Source: Hermatobates lingyangjiaoensis
Taxonomy: Eukaryota; Arthropoda; Insecta; Hemiptera; Hermatobatidae
NCBI GenBank assembly: GCA_026182355.1
Contig: JAPFBL010000361.1
Coordinates: forward strand, 270,634-334,633
DNA: 64,000 nucleotides
Reading direction: 5' to 3'
This document shows, piece after piece, positions 54,890 to 64,000 of the stretch. Under the pieces are notes generated by a model. The model made no database searches. It was not told the origin of the DNA and saw nothing but the letters and a program-made list of their open reading frames with translations. Numbering within the stretch: position 1 is the stretch's first letter; the number at the start of each line of letters is the position of its first letter. A program made the translations under genes and the position numbers.

Positions 54890-55212
54890 TACATAGAGAG
54901 AAACATAACAAAGGACTGACTTTTCAATATATGACCGTTATAGTGGTCGTCCTCAAGAGAAGAAGTGAATTGACGAACTTTGGTTGAAATATTGATCAAG
55001 GAAGTGTTCTCGTTCTTTATGTGTTCTTTTTTTCAGTTATATATATATAACTTTAAATTACACAAAGCACGACACAGAAAAAAGAATAAAAAGAACACTT
55101 ACAGAATTCAATATTTCGAACTGTTGTTCGTCATCAGGAGTAGACTAGAAGAGAGGACGAAGTGAGAGAGATCTCCCCACGTCAAAGAACGGAGTGCGAA
55201 TTATATATATAT
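54890..55212 (-). mobile_element. HH-E and HH-D pLTR fragments
   Basis: HH-E at 54922-54957 (TTGAGGA core, GACC/GGTC, GAAA lost) is followed by a TA tract and, at 55102-55140, an intact HH-D hammerhead (CTGATGA, extra C, GAAC/GTTC, GAAATATT). Ends at (TA)n near 55202. Confidence 0.65.
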
Positions 55213-55585
55213 AATGTATGATGTAATTTTTTTTTTAGGGTTGAGGTCCAATGATTTTAAACTAATCCTTTTGCCGACGTTTTGACATATATTTATGTCA
55301 TCTTCAGGGCTTGGAAATCTGTTTATGTTGCAACATACCTAAATTTACTACTGTTACATGATGGCTACTATTTGTTCGTTTTGAAATTTAAATATTTGTT
55401 TATAAAATAAATAAATTTGTTTATAAATAAATAGTAGCCATCATGTAACAGTAGTAAATTTATGTATGCTGCAACATAAACAGATTTCCAAGCCCTGAAG
55501 ATGACATAAATATATGTCGAAACGTCGGGAAAAGGACTAGTTTAAAATCATTTGACCTCAACCCTGAAAAAAAAATTACATCATA
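55213..55585. mobile_element. HH-K inverted pLTR pair
   Basis: Near-perfect arms (about 55217-55390 and 55405-55583) around an AAATAAATAAATTTG centre. Outer ends TGATGTAATTTTTTTT and its complement. Confidence 0.8.
55492..55530 (+). ncRNA. hammerhead ribozyme, family HH-K
   Basis: GCC with GGG stem I, CTGAAGA, extra U, 6-bp stem II GACATA/TATGTC with AATA loop, GAA, ACGT stem III, C cleavage base. The mirror copy 55272-55309 has the GAAA box changed to AAAA. Confidence 0.85.
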
Positions 55586-55829
55586 TAAATATTGGGTCAA
55601 GAAAACAAAGCATGATGTATATATATCATTATATATATATATATATATATATATCTGATTGGTTGATGCGGGACCAAATAAGCTTGACTCATTTTTCAAG
55701 TTGAAGGCTTCTAGCTCTGATCAAAGTCACGTACAGAGGTTCTTCTCTTCCATGGTGTCATCTCCGCCGACACCTCATGTAGGTTTTCAATATATATATA
55801 TATATATAATATATATATATATAATATAT
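55586..55829. other. Unassigned DNA with (TA)n at both edges
   Basis: About 55655-55785 is unique sequence between TA tracts at about 55631-55654 and 55792-55828. It may be a further PLE fragment, but no core is visible. Confidence 0.4.
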
Positions 55830-56130
55830 AGTTCAATATAAACAAAGAAACATAGAGAAATCAAAAGAACACACTTACAGCCTCTAATTTCGGTTTGAAA
55901 CCGTCTTCAGTAGAGATAAGAGAGGGAAACCAAGCGCACTGGATCAGAGACGGTTGGAGACGGTTGGGTCTCCAACCGTCTCTGATCCAGTGCGCTTGGT
56001 TTCCCTCTCTTATCTCTACTGAAGACGGTTCAAGCCGAAAATTAGAGGCTGTAAGTGTGTTCTTTTGATTTCTCTATGTTTCTTTGTTTATATTGAACTA
56101 TATTTGTCCGTTTTGGATCGTATTTCCAAC
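55830..56130. mobile_element. HH-B inverted pLTR pair with terminal box
   Basis: Near-perfect arms with hammerheads at about 55883-55916 (-) and 56015-56048 (+); centre GAGACGGTTGGGTCTCCAAC. The right arm ends TTGTCCGTTTTGGATCGT, the terminal box, at about 56105-56122. Confidence 0.8.
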
Positions 56131-56149
56131 GAAAAATAGTGTATATATA

Positions 56150-56290
56150 TATATATATGTATTGGCTCTCGTCTCTGGCCGCTCCACTTCCTTTCGTGAG
56201 TACGACCGTTAAAAGGGTCAAAATATTGAATGTGAGTCCTAGTATCTCTTTTTCATTCGAGTTTTTTTAATTTTCAAAGTACATATATAT
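56150..56290 (+). mobile_element. HH-E-like fragment
   Basis: Contains GTACGACCGTTAAAAGGGTC then AAAATATTGAATGTGAG, i.e. stem II GACC..GGTC and a decayed GAAA box. Weak. Confidence 0.4.
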
Positions 56291-56324
56291 ATATATATAA
56301 TATATTACACATATAAGTGTGCTG

Positions 56325-56440
56325 CAGATCTTCTTTAAGACACTGAATTAACAGCTTCTAAACTAACGACTTTTCTGTTGATTGCCTCCAATTTCCGTTG
56401 GGTTTGCGGTAATTCCTAAAGCAATTTAGCAAGAAACAAG
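56325..56440 (-). pseudogene. PLE N-terminal ORF fragment, broken
   Basis: Minus strand reads LLAKLL, stop, ELPQTQRKLEAINRKVVSLE then AVNS. It matches the FANLLWKLPESNRKV..LES segment at 13.7 kb. Stop and frame breaks. Confidence 0.6.
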
Positions 56441-56852
56441 TAAAAAAAAAACAATATTCTAGAGTTTATGAGTCAACAGTAGAAAACTAGATTAAAAAAA
56501 AATTAAAAGCTTAATTTATTACTGTGACTAACCTACTAATACAAGCTTTCAACCACTAGTGATTATCTTGACGTTAACGCAAGGTAGTCAAGATCTAATT
56601 AATTTAAAGGAACAGAAAGAGATAAATAAAACAGAATGGAATAACGCTTCCATCGATGTTTAAACCATAGTATAATGCTCTAAACAGCACCGTTAAGCCG
56701 AATGACTGCTCTTTTACAACAATCTCTTCCTGACGAAGACTAAAACAAATGGTTTTAATTTAATGTTTTATTCATTATATGTATTAATTTGAGACATTAT
56801 ATTATACTTATTTCATTAATTTCTATTCTTGTTTACGTAATAATTATTTTAT

Positions 56853-56856
<4 letters not shown>
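56441..56856. other. AT-rich unassigned DNA
   Basis: No recognisable feature. Confidence 0.5.

Positions 56857-56895
<39 letters not shown>
56857..56895. repeat. (CT)n microsatellite
   Basis: CT tract passing into (TA)n. Confidence 0.95.
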
Positions 56896-56902
<7 letters not shown>

Positions 56903-56954
56903 ATATATATATATATATAATATATATATAAATATATATATAATATAATATAAA

Positions 56955-57182
56955 AGATTTCACAAAAACACGTGAAATAACAATCAATGATCAAACCACA
57001 TATATATCTCAATGATCAAACCACAATATGAAAATGGGAAAACAAGACTAAGATCTTTCAACCGTAACAAGCGGACTTCGTCAGAGTCAAAAATCCCAAC
57101 TGACCCTGACGAAGACCGCTTGTTACGGTTGAAAGATCGTAGTCTTGTTTTCCCATTTCTTATTGTGGTTTGATCATTGATA
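56955..57182. mobile_element. HH-A inverted pLTR pair
   Basis: Hammerheads 57046-57088 (-) and 57102-57144 (+), 13 bp apart. The left arm has an internal duplication of CAATGATCAAACCACA around a TA tract. The plus copy has AGATCG. Confidence 0.75.
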
Positions 57183-57484
57183 TATATATAATTAAGAGAG
57201 AGTTAAGTGAACGTTTATAAATATTTTTTCTTTGTTTTTTACTTTGGATATTAATTCAGTTTGATTTTATTGCCGCTATTAAATAATTATTCGCTATTCA
57301 AGTAAACACTCTATAATATTTCCCATAAAATCGTCAAATGTATCTTCGTATAAAACTTTAAGTTCACTGTTCACACATCAATGTTACTTCTAATGGTCAG
57401 AAACTCAGTACACCTTAAACTGATATTCTTCTTTAATTTTCCAAAATTTATATATGTATATATATTGGTAAATTAAAGAATATA

Positions 57485-57860
57485 TATATATAAAGGATTT
57501 CACATAAACACGTGAAATAACAATCAATGAAACAGAAAAACTAAGTATTACATGACAAATTATTTTACAAAGAAAAATAGTATGTGGATTTTAACAACAA
57601 ATGTAGTCTGAATGAACACGTGTCACTGAACTGTTCCGCCTATGAAAAAGGTTTTCAATATAATTTTAATTATATAATTTGATCAACATTTATATAATCA
57701 GTTCATTAAGACTACATTTGTTGTTAAAATCCATATAATATTTTTCTTTGTAAAATAATTTGTAATGTAATACTTAGTTTTTTTGTTTCAAAATTTATAC
57801 TTCTGCCTATGAAAAAGGTTTTAAATAAAGACCGAAACGTTGGCAATGATAGTTTAATTT
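57485..57860. mobile_element. HH-H pair with HH-A end fragment
   Basis: An HH-A end (TTCACATAAACACGTGAAAT) at about 57499-57518 abuts inverted arms 57531-57620 and about 57705-57790; a plus-strand HH-H degenerate ribozyme (CTATGAAAAAGG..GACC GAAACGTTGG) lies at about 57805-57845. Confidence 0.6.
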
Positions 57861-58354
57861 GAACATAAAGAGTTGAACATTCGAACTCTTAGTTTTCTTT
57901 TTTAGGTTCAAATAAAAAAAAAATAATATAAATATTTTTGAAGTTTAAGAACATCAGAGTGAATTATTTGAACTTAAATAATTTCAAATTTATTACTTGA
58001 CAATCATTTATCAATTACAAATAATTTTCTGTGATGTTCTTAAAGCTCACAGATATGTTTTTTTTAGCTGTAAAACTGAAGAAGAACACTAAGTGTTTGA
58101 AACGCGTTGTTAGTTTCCATATTAAACTTGTTTTTTTTTGCGTGGAAACATAATTTTTGAAATCCCCTTATACCCTATATCTGATAGATAAACTTATGCT
58201 CAACTTTAAAATTTTTGAATTTTCCTGCACGGAAATAGGTTTATTGGACTGAATTTACCATCCAGGTTGCAAAATATGAGATTTCATCATATCTGTTATA
58301 CGAATTAATAATGTTTATGTCTTATGCATTCTGTACAAAGTTACCTGTTTTTTA
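57861..58354. other. Unassigned DNA with one HH-G copy
   Basis: An HH-G plus-strand hammerhead lies at 58072-58111 (CTGAAGA, extra A, GAACAC/GTGTTT, GAA, ACGCGT). Otherwise AT-rich. Confidence 0.6.
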
Positions 58355-58925
58355 GTTAGTTCCACTGAGTTGCATACAATAAATATTGGGTTAGTTTCAC
58401 TGAGGTTTTTTTTTTTTTTTTTTTTTTTTGGGTAAGGAGGTGAAATGCATTTACGCACATAGTGCTGGGCTCCCAGTATGAACCAGACTACCAACTAAAA
58501 CACCCCCTTTTTCACCTAGGACCTAGCCTGGAACTGTTTTCCACATTACTTCAGGCTTGGTCGTAGCTTACCTTAGGTATGGCATACTTGCTTTATCATC
58601 CTTCTAGCTCTTCCAAATATCGCTTTTTCGTCGTCAATATCGTTCTGACTAGGCCATCTACCATATTCCATGCCCCAGAACTCCGGATCATTTCCACTGA
58701 GGTTAGTAATATTAGAATTAGTAGTAATATTGTCCACCACATCTCGTATAATATCTGGAGTGCTCGACCGGCTTCAGGGCTCTCTGGTTCCCATCTTCAA
58801 GATCAACTGACTTCACTAATTAATTAATGAGTCAGCTGCTCTTGAAGGTGGTAATCAGACAGACCCGAAACCTGTCGAGCCCGAGACTTTACGAGGTATG
58901 GCGGACATTATTAGTACTAATTCTA
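58355..58925. mobile_element. HH-O pair interrupted by a poly(A) retroposon
   Basis: The HH-O left end (TTAGTTTCACTGAGG) is split at 58404 by a minus-strand retroposon with a 25-T tract (58406-58430). The sequence TTCCACTGAGGTTAG reappears after it at about 58691, giving a target duplication of about 13 bp. Hammerhead-like motifs at about 58759-58802 (-) and 58836-58880 (+) are decayed (TTGAAGG; ACCTGT). Confidence 0.7.
58406..58690 (-). mobile_element. Retroposon with poly(A) tail, unassigned
   Basis: On the minus strand, about 260 bp of unique sequence (including CTGGGAGCCCAGCACTATGT) ends in about 25 A. No pol III boxes and no frame recognised; probably a LINE 3' end or processed transcript fragment. 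It is younger than the HH-O copy it splits. Confidence 0.6.
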
Positions 58926-59463
58926 ATTTGTTCTTAAATGCTAAATTAATTTAAGAAAATTAGTTGAATATATTAAAGAAGACGGTGCTAAAGTTGAGAA
59001 TGAGATGGTTGAATTCCTCGAGCCCAGTAATGGTCTCCTTAAAGGATGCGACATCAGTCATCGACTCGTCGCTGCATTAGCTCGTCGCTACATTAGCTCG
59101 TCGCGCCCACTCTCCAATATGTTTCACTTAGTAATAGCTTTTTCTCAATGGACCCTCTTTCTTTCTGCCTTCATTGGGCTAATGACAACATCTGCTGGTA
59201 ATTATTTCCTCTTCACTTCAGCCTTGCTAAACATTTGCACAAAGTCTTGTCTCCTATGTCTTGATTAGTTCATCATAAAAGATGTATTTACAACCATTTA
59301 TTTTCTCTGAACGCAGGTGCTTTTTATGGTTTTGTAATTAACTTTGATATTAAATCTCAAAGAATGACTTATTTAATTAACAATTTGGCTTGAAGTTAAT
59401 TATCTATACTAACGAAACTGTTTATTAAAGCTTCAACCTGATATAAAACAATATCAACATAAA
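58926..59463. other. Unassigned DNA
   Basis: An open frame at 59005-59268 has a hydrophobic C-terminal half but no recognisable motif. I do not call it a gene. Confidence 0.45.
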
Positions 59464-59465
59464 AT

Positions 59466-60055
59466 GCTAACTACTATGAATGAGCAAATACTTTAACGTG
59501 GTATTGTACTAAGTACTATGGATGAGCAAATACTTTAACGTGGTATTGTACTAAGTACTATGGATGAGCAAATACTTTCATGTGGTATTGTGCTAACTAC
59601 TATGGATGAACAAATACTTTCATGTGGTATTGTGCTAACTACTATAGATGAGCAAATACTTTCATGTGGTATTGTGCTAACTACTATGGATGAGCAAATA
59701 CTTTCATGTGGTATTGTGCTAACTACTATGGATAGCAAATACTTTCATGTGGTATTGTGCTAACTACTATGGATGAGCAAATACTTTCACGTGGTATTGT
59801 GTTAACTACTATGGATGAGCAAATACTTTCATGTGGTATTATACTAGCTACTATAGATGAACAAATATTTCATGTGGTATTGTGCCAACTATTATGGATG
59901 AGCAAATACTTTCAAGTGGTATAGTGCTAATTACTACGGATGAGCTAATACTTTGACGTAGTATTGTGCTAACTACTATGGATGAGCAAATACTTTCATG
60001 TGGTATTGTGCTATCTACTATGGATGAGCAAATACTATCATGTGTTATTGTACAA
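59466..60055. repeat. 42-bp tandem repeat, about 14 copies
   Basis: The unit contains CTAACTACTATGGATGAGCA and AATACTTTCATGTGGTATTG. Since 42 is a multiple of three, long frames stay open on both strands; the peptide LTTMDEQILSCGIV repeats on the plus strand. No start context, promoter or conserved flank suggests a gene. Confidence 0.95.
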
Positions 60056-60222
60056 GTTTTAATCAGTAGTGAGCTACTACTGCTGAATTATTGTAATCTC
60101 ATAGGTAACTTAAAATTAAAATGCATAAAAAAATTCATAAAAAAGTCGGTTGTTTTATTTTATTTAAATTGTAATTTAAAATTTTTTTAAATTTTAAAAT
60201 TATTTAAAATTTTATCAATTAA

Positions 60223-60352
60223 ATGGATTGTGCAAGTAAATCTTTTGGTGAATTGTTGCATTTAGTACCGAATGAATGGAAAAATGTCAGATTAGAAATC
60301 TTGAGAAGCTATATAGGAAAATCATTCGCAGAGAAGTTGGGAAGAAATTTAA
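60223..60352 (+). pseudogene. PLE N-terminal ORF fragment
   Basis: MDCASKSFGELLHLVPNEWK then, after one shift, IRNLEKLYRKIIRREVGKKF and NDIYIYI into (TA)n. Matches the 29.0-29.2 kb fragment (SKSFGELVYVFPCQW) and stops at the Phe-Asn position. Confidence 0.7.
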
Positions 60353-60399
60353 TGATATATATATATATATATATTATTACCTTTATATATCATATTACC

Positions 60400-60580
60400 T
60401 TTTCTCCGAAAGTTGGCTACACTGTTTGAGTGCTTCAGTTCGAACGCCAAGTCAGTCGTTATCAGCCTTTGGAGCGATTCACTTCTTTTCCTGAAGACGA
60501 GGACATCGAAATATAGTAGTGAGTTCAGTGGTTTCCTTTCTATGTGTTCTTTTTTAAATTCTAGTTTATATATATATATA
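60400..60580 (+). mobile_element. HH-F pLTR
   Basis: Same repeat as at 43.83-43.96 kb; core CTGAAGAC..ACATC GAAATATA at about 60485-60521; ends TTTAAATTCTAGTTTATA at (TA)n. Confidence 0.7.
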
Positions 60581-61660
60581 TACAAATGCTCAAACAAATC
60601 CCAAATTGGTGTTTGATCAATGGAGGTTAGTAAGTGTGTCTCTTTCTCTGTGAATTATTATTCTTCGTTTTTAATTTTTTTTTATAAATTTGAACAAAAA
60701 ATTAATTTGCCATCCATGCTGTTAATGGGTGCAGGCTAGAGTGATGAGTTAATATTTCAAAAAAAAAAATTGGTTTGTTTTAAATGGAGATATTAGAAGG
60801 CTGAATGGATTATGTGGTGTACTGCGTGACAAAGTCAAAGCGGTAGACCAAGCTGAACTTTGTTTGTTATTTCCGCCTGAACAGGAGTCATTTAACAGCC
60901 CACCCCCAGTGATATATCTGAAAGTAATTAAAATAGAATTGGGTCGGGGGGGGGGGGGGTTTGGCGAGGCACCTGGGTAGCAGCCCCCTTCTTCAGATTT
61001 CGTCCCGATTGAAATCGTGACATTCCCTTCCATACAATATTCATTGTCACGCCTGTGTTATTAAAAGAAAAAGTAACAACAACGACTGGATTTATCACTG
61101 ACTGTGGGAAACCCTGCTCCTTGATGGTAGACTAAAAAATCTAATCCATGCTTATTACGCAATTCTTACATATTACTGATACAGTTTAATGGCAATGATA
61201 AAAAATTCATCCGTATATTTTAATATTTGGAACATTATGAAACTGTTTAATAACTTAAAATGTCATCACGACTCTCCTCAGCAACACTTTATATCCCTGC
61301 CTATAACTTAGTTATAACATAATAATATGACTTTTATTTATATTACATAACAACCTTTCAAATTTTTTTGGTTGAATGAACTTATAGCCGTAAAAGATAT
61401 TTAAAAGTTGTCTTCCAGACTCGGTGAAATTATGTTTTTACGATTTAATTAATTTAACTTGAACAAAAAAGCATTTTGAGATTACTATACTTCCTTGTTT
61501 ATGTACAAAGTTAAATAGAATATACACCAACCCCCTTGAAACACCTTGTTATCAAAATATGACAACCAGATAATTGATAACATTATTCTTCGTTTCTTTT
61601 TGAGTTTTTAATCTCATATTGGTTATACATAACCAAATATATATTTTGTTGAAATGTACC
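60581..61660. other. Unassigned DNA with poly(G) tract
   Basis: Poly(G) at about 60946-60960 in a GC-richer patch (60830-61030). A minus-strand frame of 94 codons there has no recognisable motif. Confidence 0.45.
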
Positions 61661-61664
61661 ACTG

Positions 61665-61842
61665 CTTCGGCATTAACAACTTTCAAACTAAGCTGTTCCA
61701 GTCTCCTGACAGTCTTACGAATATAAGGTGGTAATTACCAAATATACAGCATAGTTTGAAAGTCGTTAATGCGGAAGCAGCGGCACATTTCAACAAAATA
61801 TGCCTCCAAAAAGATTTGCTGCCAAATATACTAATATATATA
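61665..61842. pseudogene. Inverted pair of PLE N-terminal ORF fragments
   Basis: The minus arm ends VHFNKI then TATATATT. The plus arm reads ESRNAEAAAHFNKICLQKDL then LPNI into (TA)n. The plus arm is again longer past Phe-Asn. The arms cover only about 55 bp. Confidence 0.65.
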
Positions 61843-61849
61843 TATATGA

Positions 61850-62152
61850 TGAAACCACAATATGAAATGGGGAAAAAAAGACTAAGATCTTTCAACCGTA
61901 ACAAGCGGTCTTCGTCAGAGACAAAAAACCCACTGATGAATATATATATAAAAAGATTTCACATAAACACGTGAAACAACAATCAATGATCAAACCACCA
62001 TAAGAAATGGGAAAACAAGACTAAGATCTTTCAACCGTAACAAGCGGTCTTCGTCAGAGTCAAACTCTGACGAAGACCGCTTGTTACGGTTGAAAGATCT
62101 TAGTCTTGTTTTCCCATTTCTTATGGTGGTTTGATCATTGAATATATATATA
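61850..62152. mobile_element. Three HH-A pLTR copies
   Basis: A single minus copy (hammerhead 61880-61922), a short (TA)n, then an inverted pair with hammerheads 62019-62061 (-) and 62063-62105 (+) that meet with a 1-bp centre. The inner pair is almost perfect. Confidence 0.8.
62063..62105 (+). ncRNA. hammerhead ribozyme, family HH-A
   Basis: CTGACGA at 62067-62073, GACCG/CGGTT stem II, AGATCT stem III. Stem I AACT/AGTC is one pair shorter because the dimer junction falls inside it. Confidence 0.75.
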
Positions 62153-62159
62153 TATCTAA

Positions 62160-62395
62160 TGAAAATAGTAAACGCTCCAAACCGGACAGATAAATAATTG
62201 AAAAAGACAACACATACAAGAAACGAGAAAACCTCCAACCATCCGGTCTCCAACCGTCTCTGAACCAGTGCGCTTGGTTTCCCTCTCTTATCTCTCCTGA
62301 TTACGGTTCAAACCGAAAATTAGAGACTGCAAGTGTGTGCTTTTGATTTCTCTATGTTTCTTTTTCTACATTGAACTATATTAGATAACACATAT
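62160..62395. mobile_element. HH-B pLTR with facing terminal box
   Basis: A minus box (GCTCCAAACCGGACAG, about 62174-62189) opens the segment. A plus HH-B copy follows, with hammerhead at 62293-62326 (core CTGATTA, otherwise paired and intact) and the AGAGACTGCAAGTGTGTGC end. Confidence 0.65.
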
Positions 62396-62444
62396 ATTCT
62401 ACCAATCGGTCGATATATTATTGAATCTGTTATATATATATATA

Positions 62445-62640
62445 CGAGTTCGAGATTAACAAAGAGCAACACACAAAGTAGGGAAACACACTTACAGACT
62501 CAAATTTTCGGGTAATCCGTCTTCAGGAGAAAAGAGAAGGGAGACCAAGCACGTTGTAGGCGCAACGGCAAGTAACCAACCCCGGCAACCGCCAGTGCTG
62601 TCAACCGTAACCCTCTTAAAGTAAAAATTAGGAGAAGATA
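62445..62640 (-). mobile_element. HH-B-variant 3' pLTR of the PLE at 63.3-64.0 kb
   Basis: Minus strand: CTGAAGA, extra C, stem II GG..CC, GAA, AATT stem III and TGAG at about 62497-62530. It lies 3' of the endonuclease remnant beyond an AT-rich duplicated 3' region. Confidence 0.65.
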
Positions 62641-62699
62641 TAAACAAAGCTCAGATAAGCAGTACTGGTTGGGTAAAACTATAAGTAGGTGAAAAAATT

Positions 62700-63240
62700 A
62701 AAACAACATAAATAAAAACAAACTATAAGAAACAAAAAAATGATAGAGAAAAAAGAAAAAATAAATAAAAAATAAAAATAAATACAATACAAAAAACTTG
62801 CATTGGGTTGTTTTAGTAAATAAAAGGTAAGTATGGGAAATAGTTAAGAATAAAATTTAGAAAAATAAAATAGGATAAAAAACAGTAGTAAGTGAAGAAG
62901 ACAAAATAGATATCCAAAATATACGAAAGAGGAAAAAAGAAATAAGTACTAGAAATAAAGAAAAAAATATAAGATAAAAACAAACTATAAGAAACAAAAA
63001 TAATGATAGAGAAAAGAAGAAAAAATAAATAAATAAATAAAAATAAATACAATACAAAAAAAATGCATTGGTTTTTTAGTAAATAAAAGGGTAAGTATGG
63101 GAAACTAGTTAAGAATAAGAATTTAGAAAAAAAAATAGGATAAAACAAACTAGTAGTAAGTGAAGAAGACAAAATAGATATACACAAAATATACGAAAGA
63201 GGAAAAAAGAAATAAGTACAGAGAATAAAGAATACTGGAA
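62700..63240. repeat. AT-rich tandem duplication, about 262-bp unit
   Basis: About 62717-62957 and 62979-63225 are near-identical (AAACAAACTATAAGAAAC, GGTAAGTATGGGAAA, GTAAGTGAAGAAGACAAAAT blocks). It occupies the 3' flank of the PLE endonuclease remnant. Hydrophobic Phe/Leu/Tyr/Ile-rich minus-strand frames here are compositional. Confidence 0.85.
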
Positions 63241-63274
63241 AAAAAGTACAAAAAAAAAAATGTACAAAAAATTA

Positions 63275-64000
63275 TCTTTTAAGGTTAAGTCCAGGTGCAC
63301 TGCGCGCCCCGAGAACCAGATGTGAGCCTCCTCAGAGGCTCTAAGGGTCACGGTTTTATCACCGGGGAATCTGACGCAGAATCTGCACACTGAAGCAGTC
63401 GTTAAAAAGACAGACCGTGGGATTTGGCGTGTATGGCGACAGGTAAATTGGAGTTGTTGTTAACGGATGCTCTATGACCGTTCATACGGAGGCTGAGCTT
63501 GTTAGAGGACAGTCCTACGTAGAACGCATCACAACGAGTACAGTCCAATTTGTAAACACAATTTTTGGATGTACATGAGCAGTCCTTAGCAACAGGGAAG
63601 GACTGGTTATGGGAAGAAGGAGTGAAGTGTGAAAGGGGGTTGAGAAGCGGACAGGTCAGGCACCCCCGCCTTTCGCAACTCTTAGCGCCCACAGACGGGT
63701 GGTTGACGCGCCTGGACGTCAAGTCTCTGTGGGAAAAGAGGTTGCCAAGGTTGGGGGAACGTCTATATGAGAGGCGGGGTTGGCTGGGGAAAATAGTCGA
63801 CGTGGAAGGAGAAGAGGATAGGGGGAACAATCTTTGATAATGCGTTGAGTTTGTGTATACCGGGAAGAAGGTAGTAACAAGGAGGGGAGACTCTTCACCG
63901 GGGAAGTGGAGACGGAAGGAGGGTTGACGGATAAATTCGCAGGATCATCTTCTTTCCAGTAACGATGGCGGATAACCACGCACCAGGAACTTTTTGGGGG
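63275..64000 (-). pseudogene. Penelope-like GIY-YIG endonuclease, frameshifted
   Basis: Minus strand, from the window end: RYTQTQRIIKD, then after a shift LSYRRSPNLGNLFSHRDL, CERRGCLTCPLLNPLSHF (Cys pattern before the nuclease), CTSKNCVYKLDCTRCDAFYV, GLSSNKLSLRMNGHRASVN, PVAIHAKSHGLSF, then NDCFSVQILRQIP and DKTVTLRASEEAHIW in two further frames. VY..C..C...YVG and R...H follow the PLE GIY-YIG layout (family knowledge). Three frameshifts; upstream RT lies outside the window. It is the same subfamily as 14.25 and 44.5 kb. Confidence 0.85.

Noticed and set aside
62813..63187. Membrane protein frame (Phe/Leu/Tyr/Ile rich)
   Set aside because: Composition effect of an AT-rich tandem duplication; the same pattern repeats in the next unit.

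Overview
This window is AT-rich, repeat-dense animal DNA, probably from an arthropod. The evidence for arthropod is a mariner fragment, a short interstitial run of the arthropod telomere pentamer TTAGG near 34.69 kb, and several copies of a tRNA-derived SINE. I find no intact host gene, tRNA, rRNA, operon or CRISPR array. Nearly every open frame is a microsatellite translation or a piece of a retroelement. Species cannot be named from the sequence alone.

The dominant content is a community of Penelope-like retroelements (PLEs) in pieces. Four kinds of piece recur. (1) Degenerate reverse transcriptase and GIY-YIG endonuclease frames lie at 14.25-14.33 (-), 20.16-21.35 (+), 44.51-44.81 (+), 52.98-53.80 (-), 53.80-53.99 (+) and 63.27-64.0 kb (-). 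(2) Terminal repeats (pLTRs) carry hammerhead-ribozyme (HHR) cores; I separate about fifteen sequence families, named HH-A to HH-O here. (3) N-terminal ORF fragments run out of some pLTRs and stop at (TA)n microsatellites. (4) A shared box, roughly GTCC-n-TTTGGA-YCGT, sits at the outer end of several pLTR families beside (TA)n. Three HHR families (HH-A, HH-B variant, HH-F) lie directly 3' of a PLE endonuclease remnant, which ties the ribozymes to PLEs.

Most pLTR pieces occur as inverted pairs whose centre lies just 5' of the ribozyme. In six pairs that reach the ORF, the left arm stops after the Phe-Asn codons and the right arm runs about 37 nt further, to Leu-Leu-Pro-x-Tyr-Thr-Asn. Two HH-O pairs have a similar 35-39 nt overhang and are flanked by 15- and 13-bp target-site duplications, so these inverted dimers were inserted as units. 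The ribozyme families differ in sequence but nearly all keep a self-complementary stem III (ACGT, ATAT, AATT, AGCT, AGATCT, ACGCGT, AGGCCT or ACCGGT), as expected for hammerheads that cleave as dimers.

Layout: 1-2.47 kb is a GA-rich minisatellite split by an HH-O insertion. 2.6-9.7 kb holds PLE fragments, including an 852-bp palindrome at 7.38-8.24. 9.7-16.5 kb holds HH-G, HH-A and HH-F PLE clusters and a TTAA-flanked piggyBac-type MITE. 16.7-22.4 kb is a dense PLE cluster with an RT-EN remnant. 22.4-28.2 kb is mostly unassigned AT-rich DNA with a SINE, an HH-O insertion and a mariner fragment. 28.7-41.8 kb has PLE pairs, SINEs inside a mirror-image duplication, and tandem repeats. 42-45.2 kb has a LINE with a 17-bp target duplication and an EN remnant hit by a MITE. 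45-52.4 kb is mostly unassigned, with two dispersed duplications. 52.4-64 kb is a PLE-rich end with the best RT and EN remnants and a 42-bp tandem repeat.
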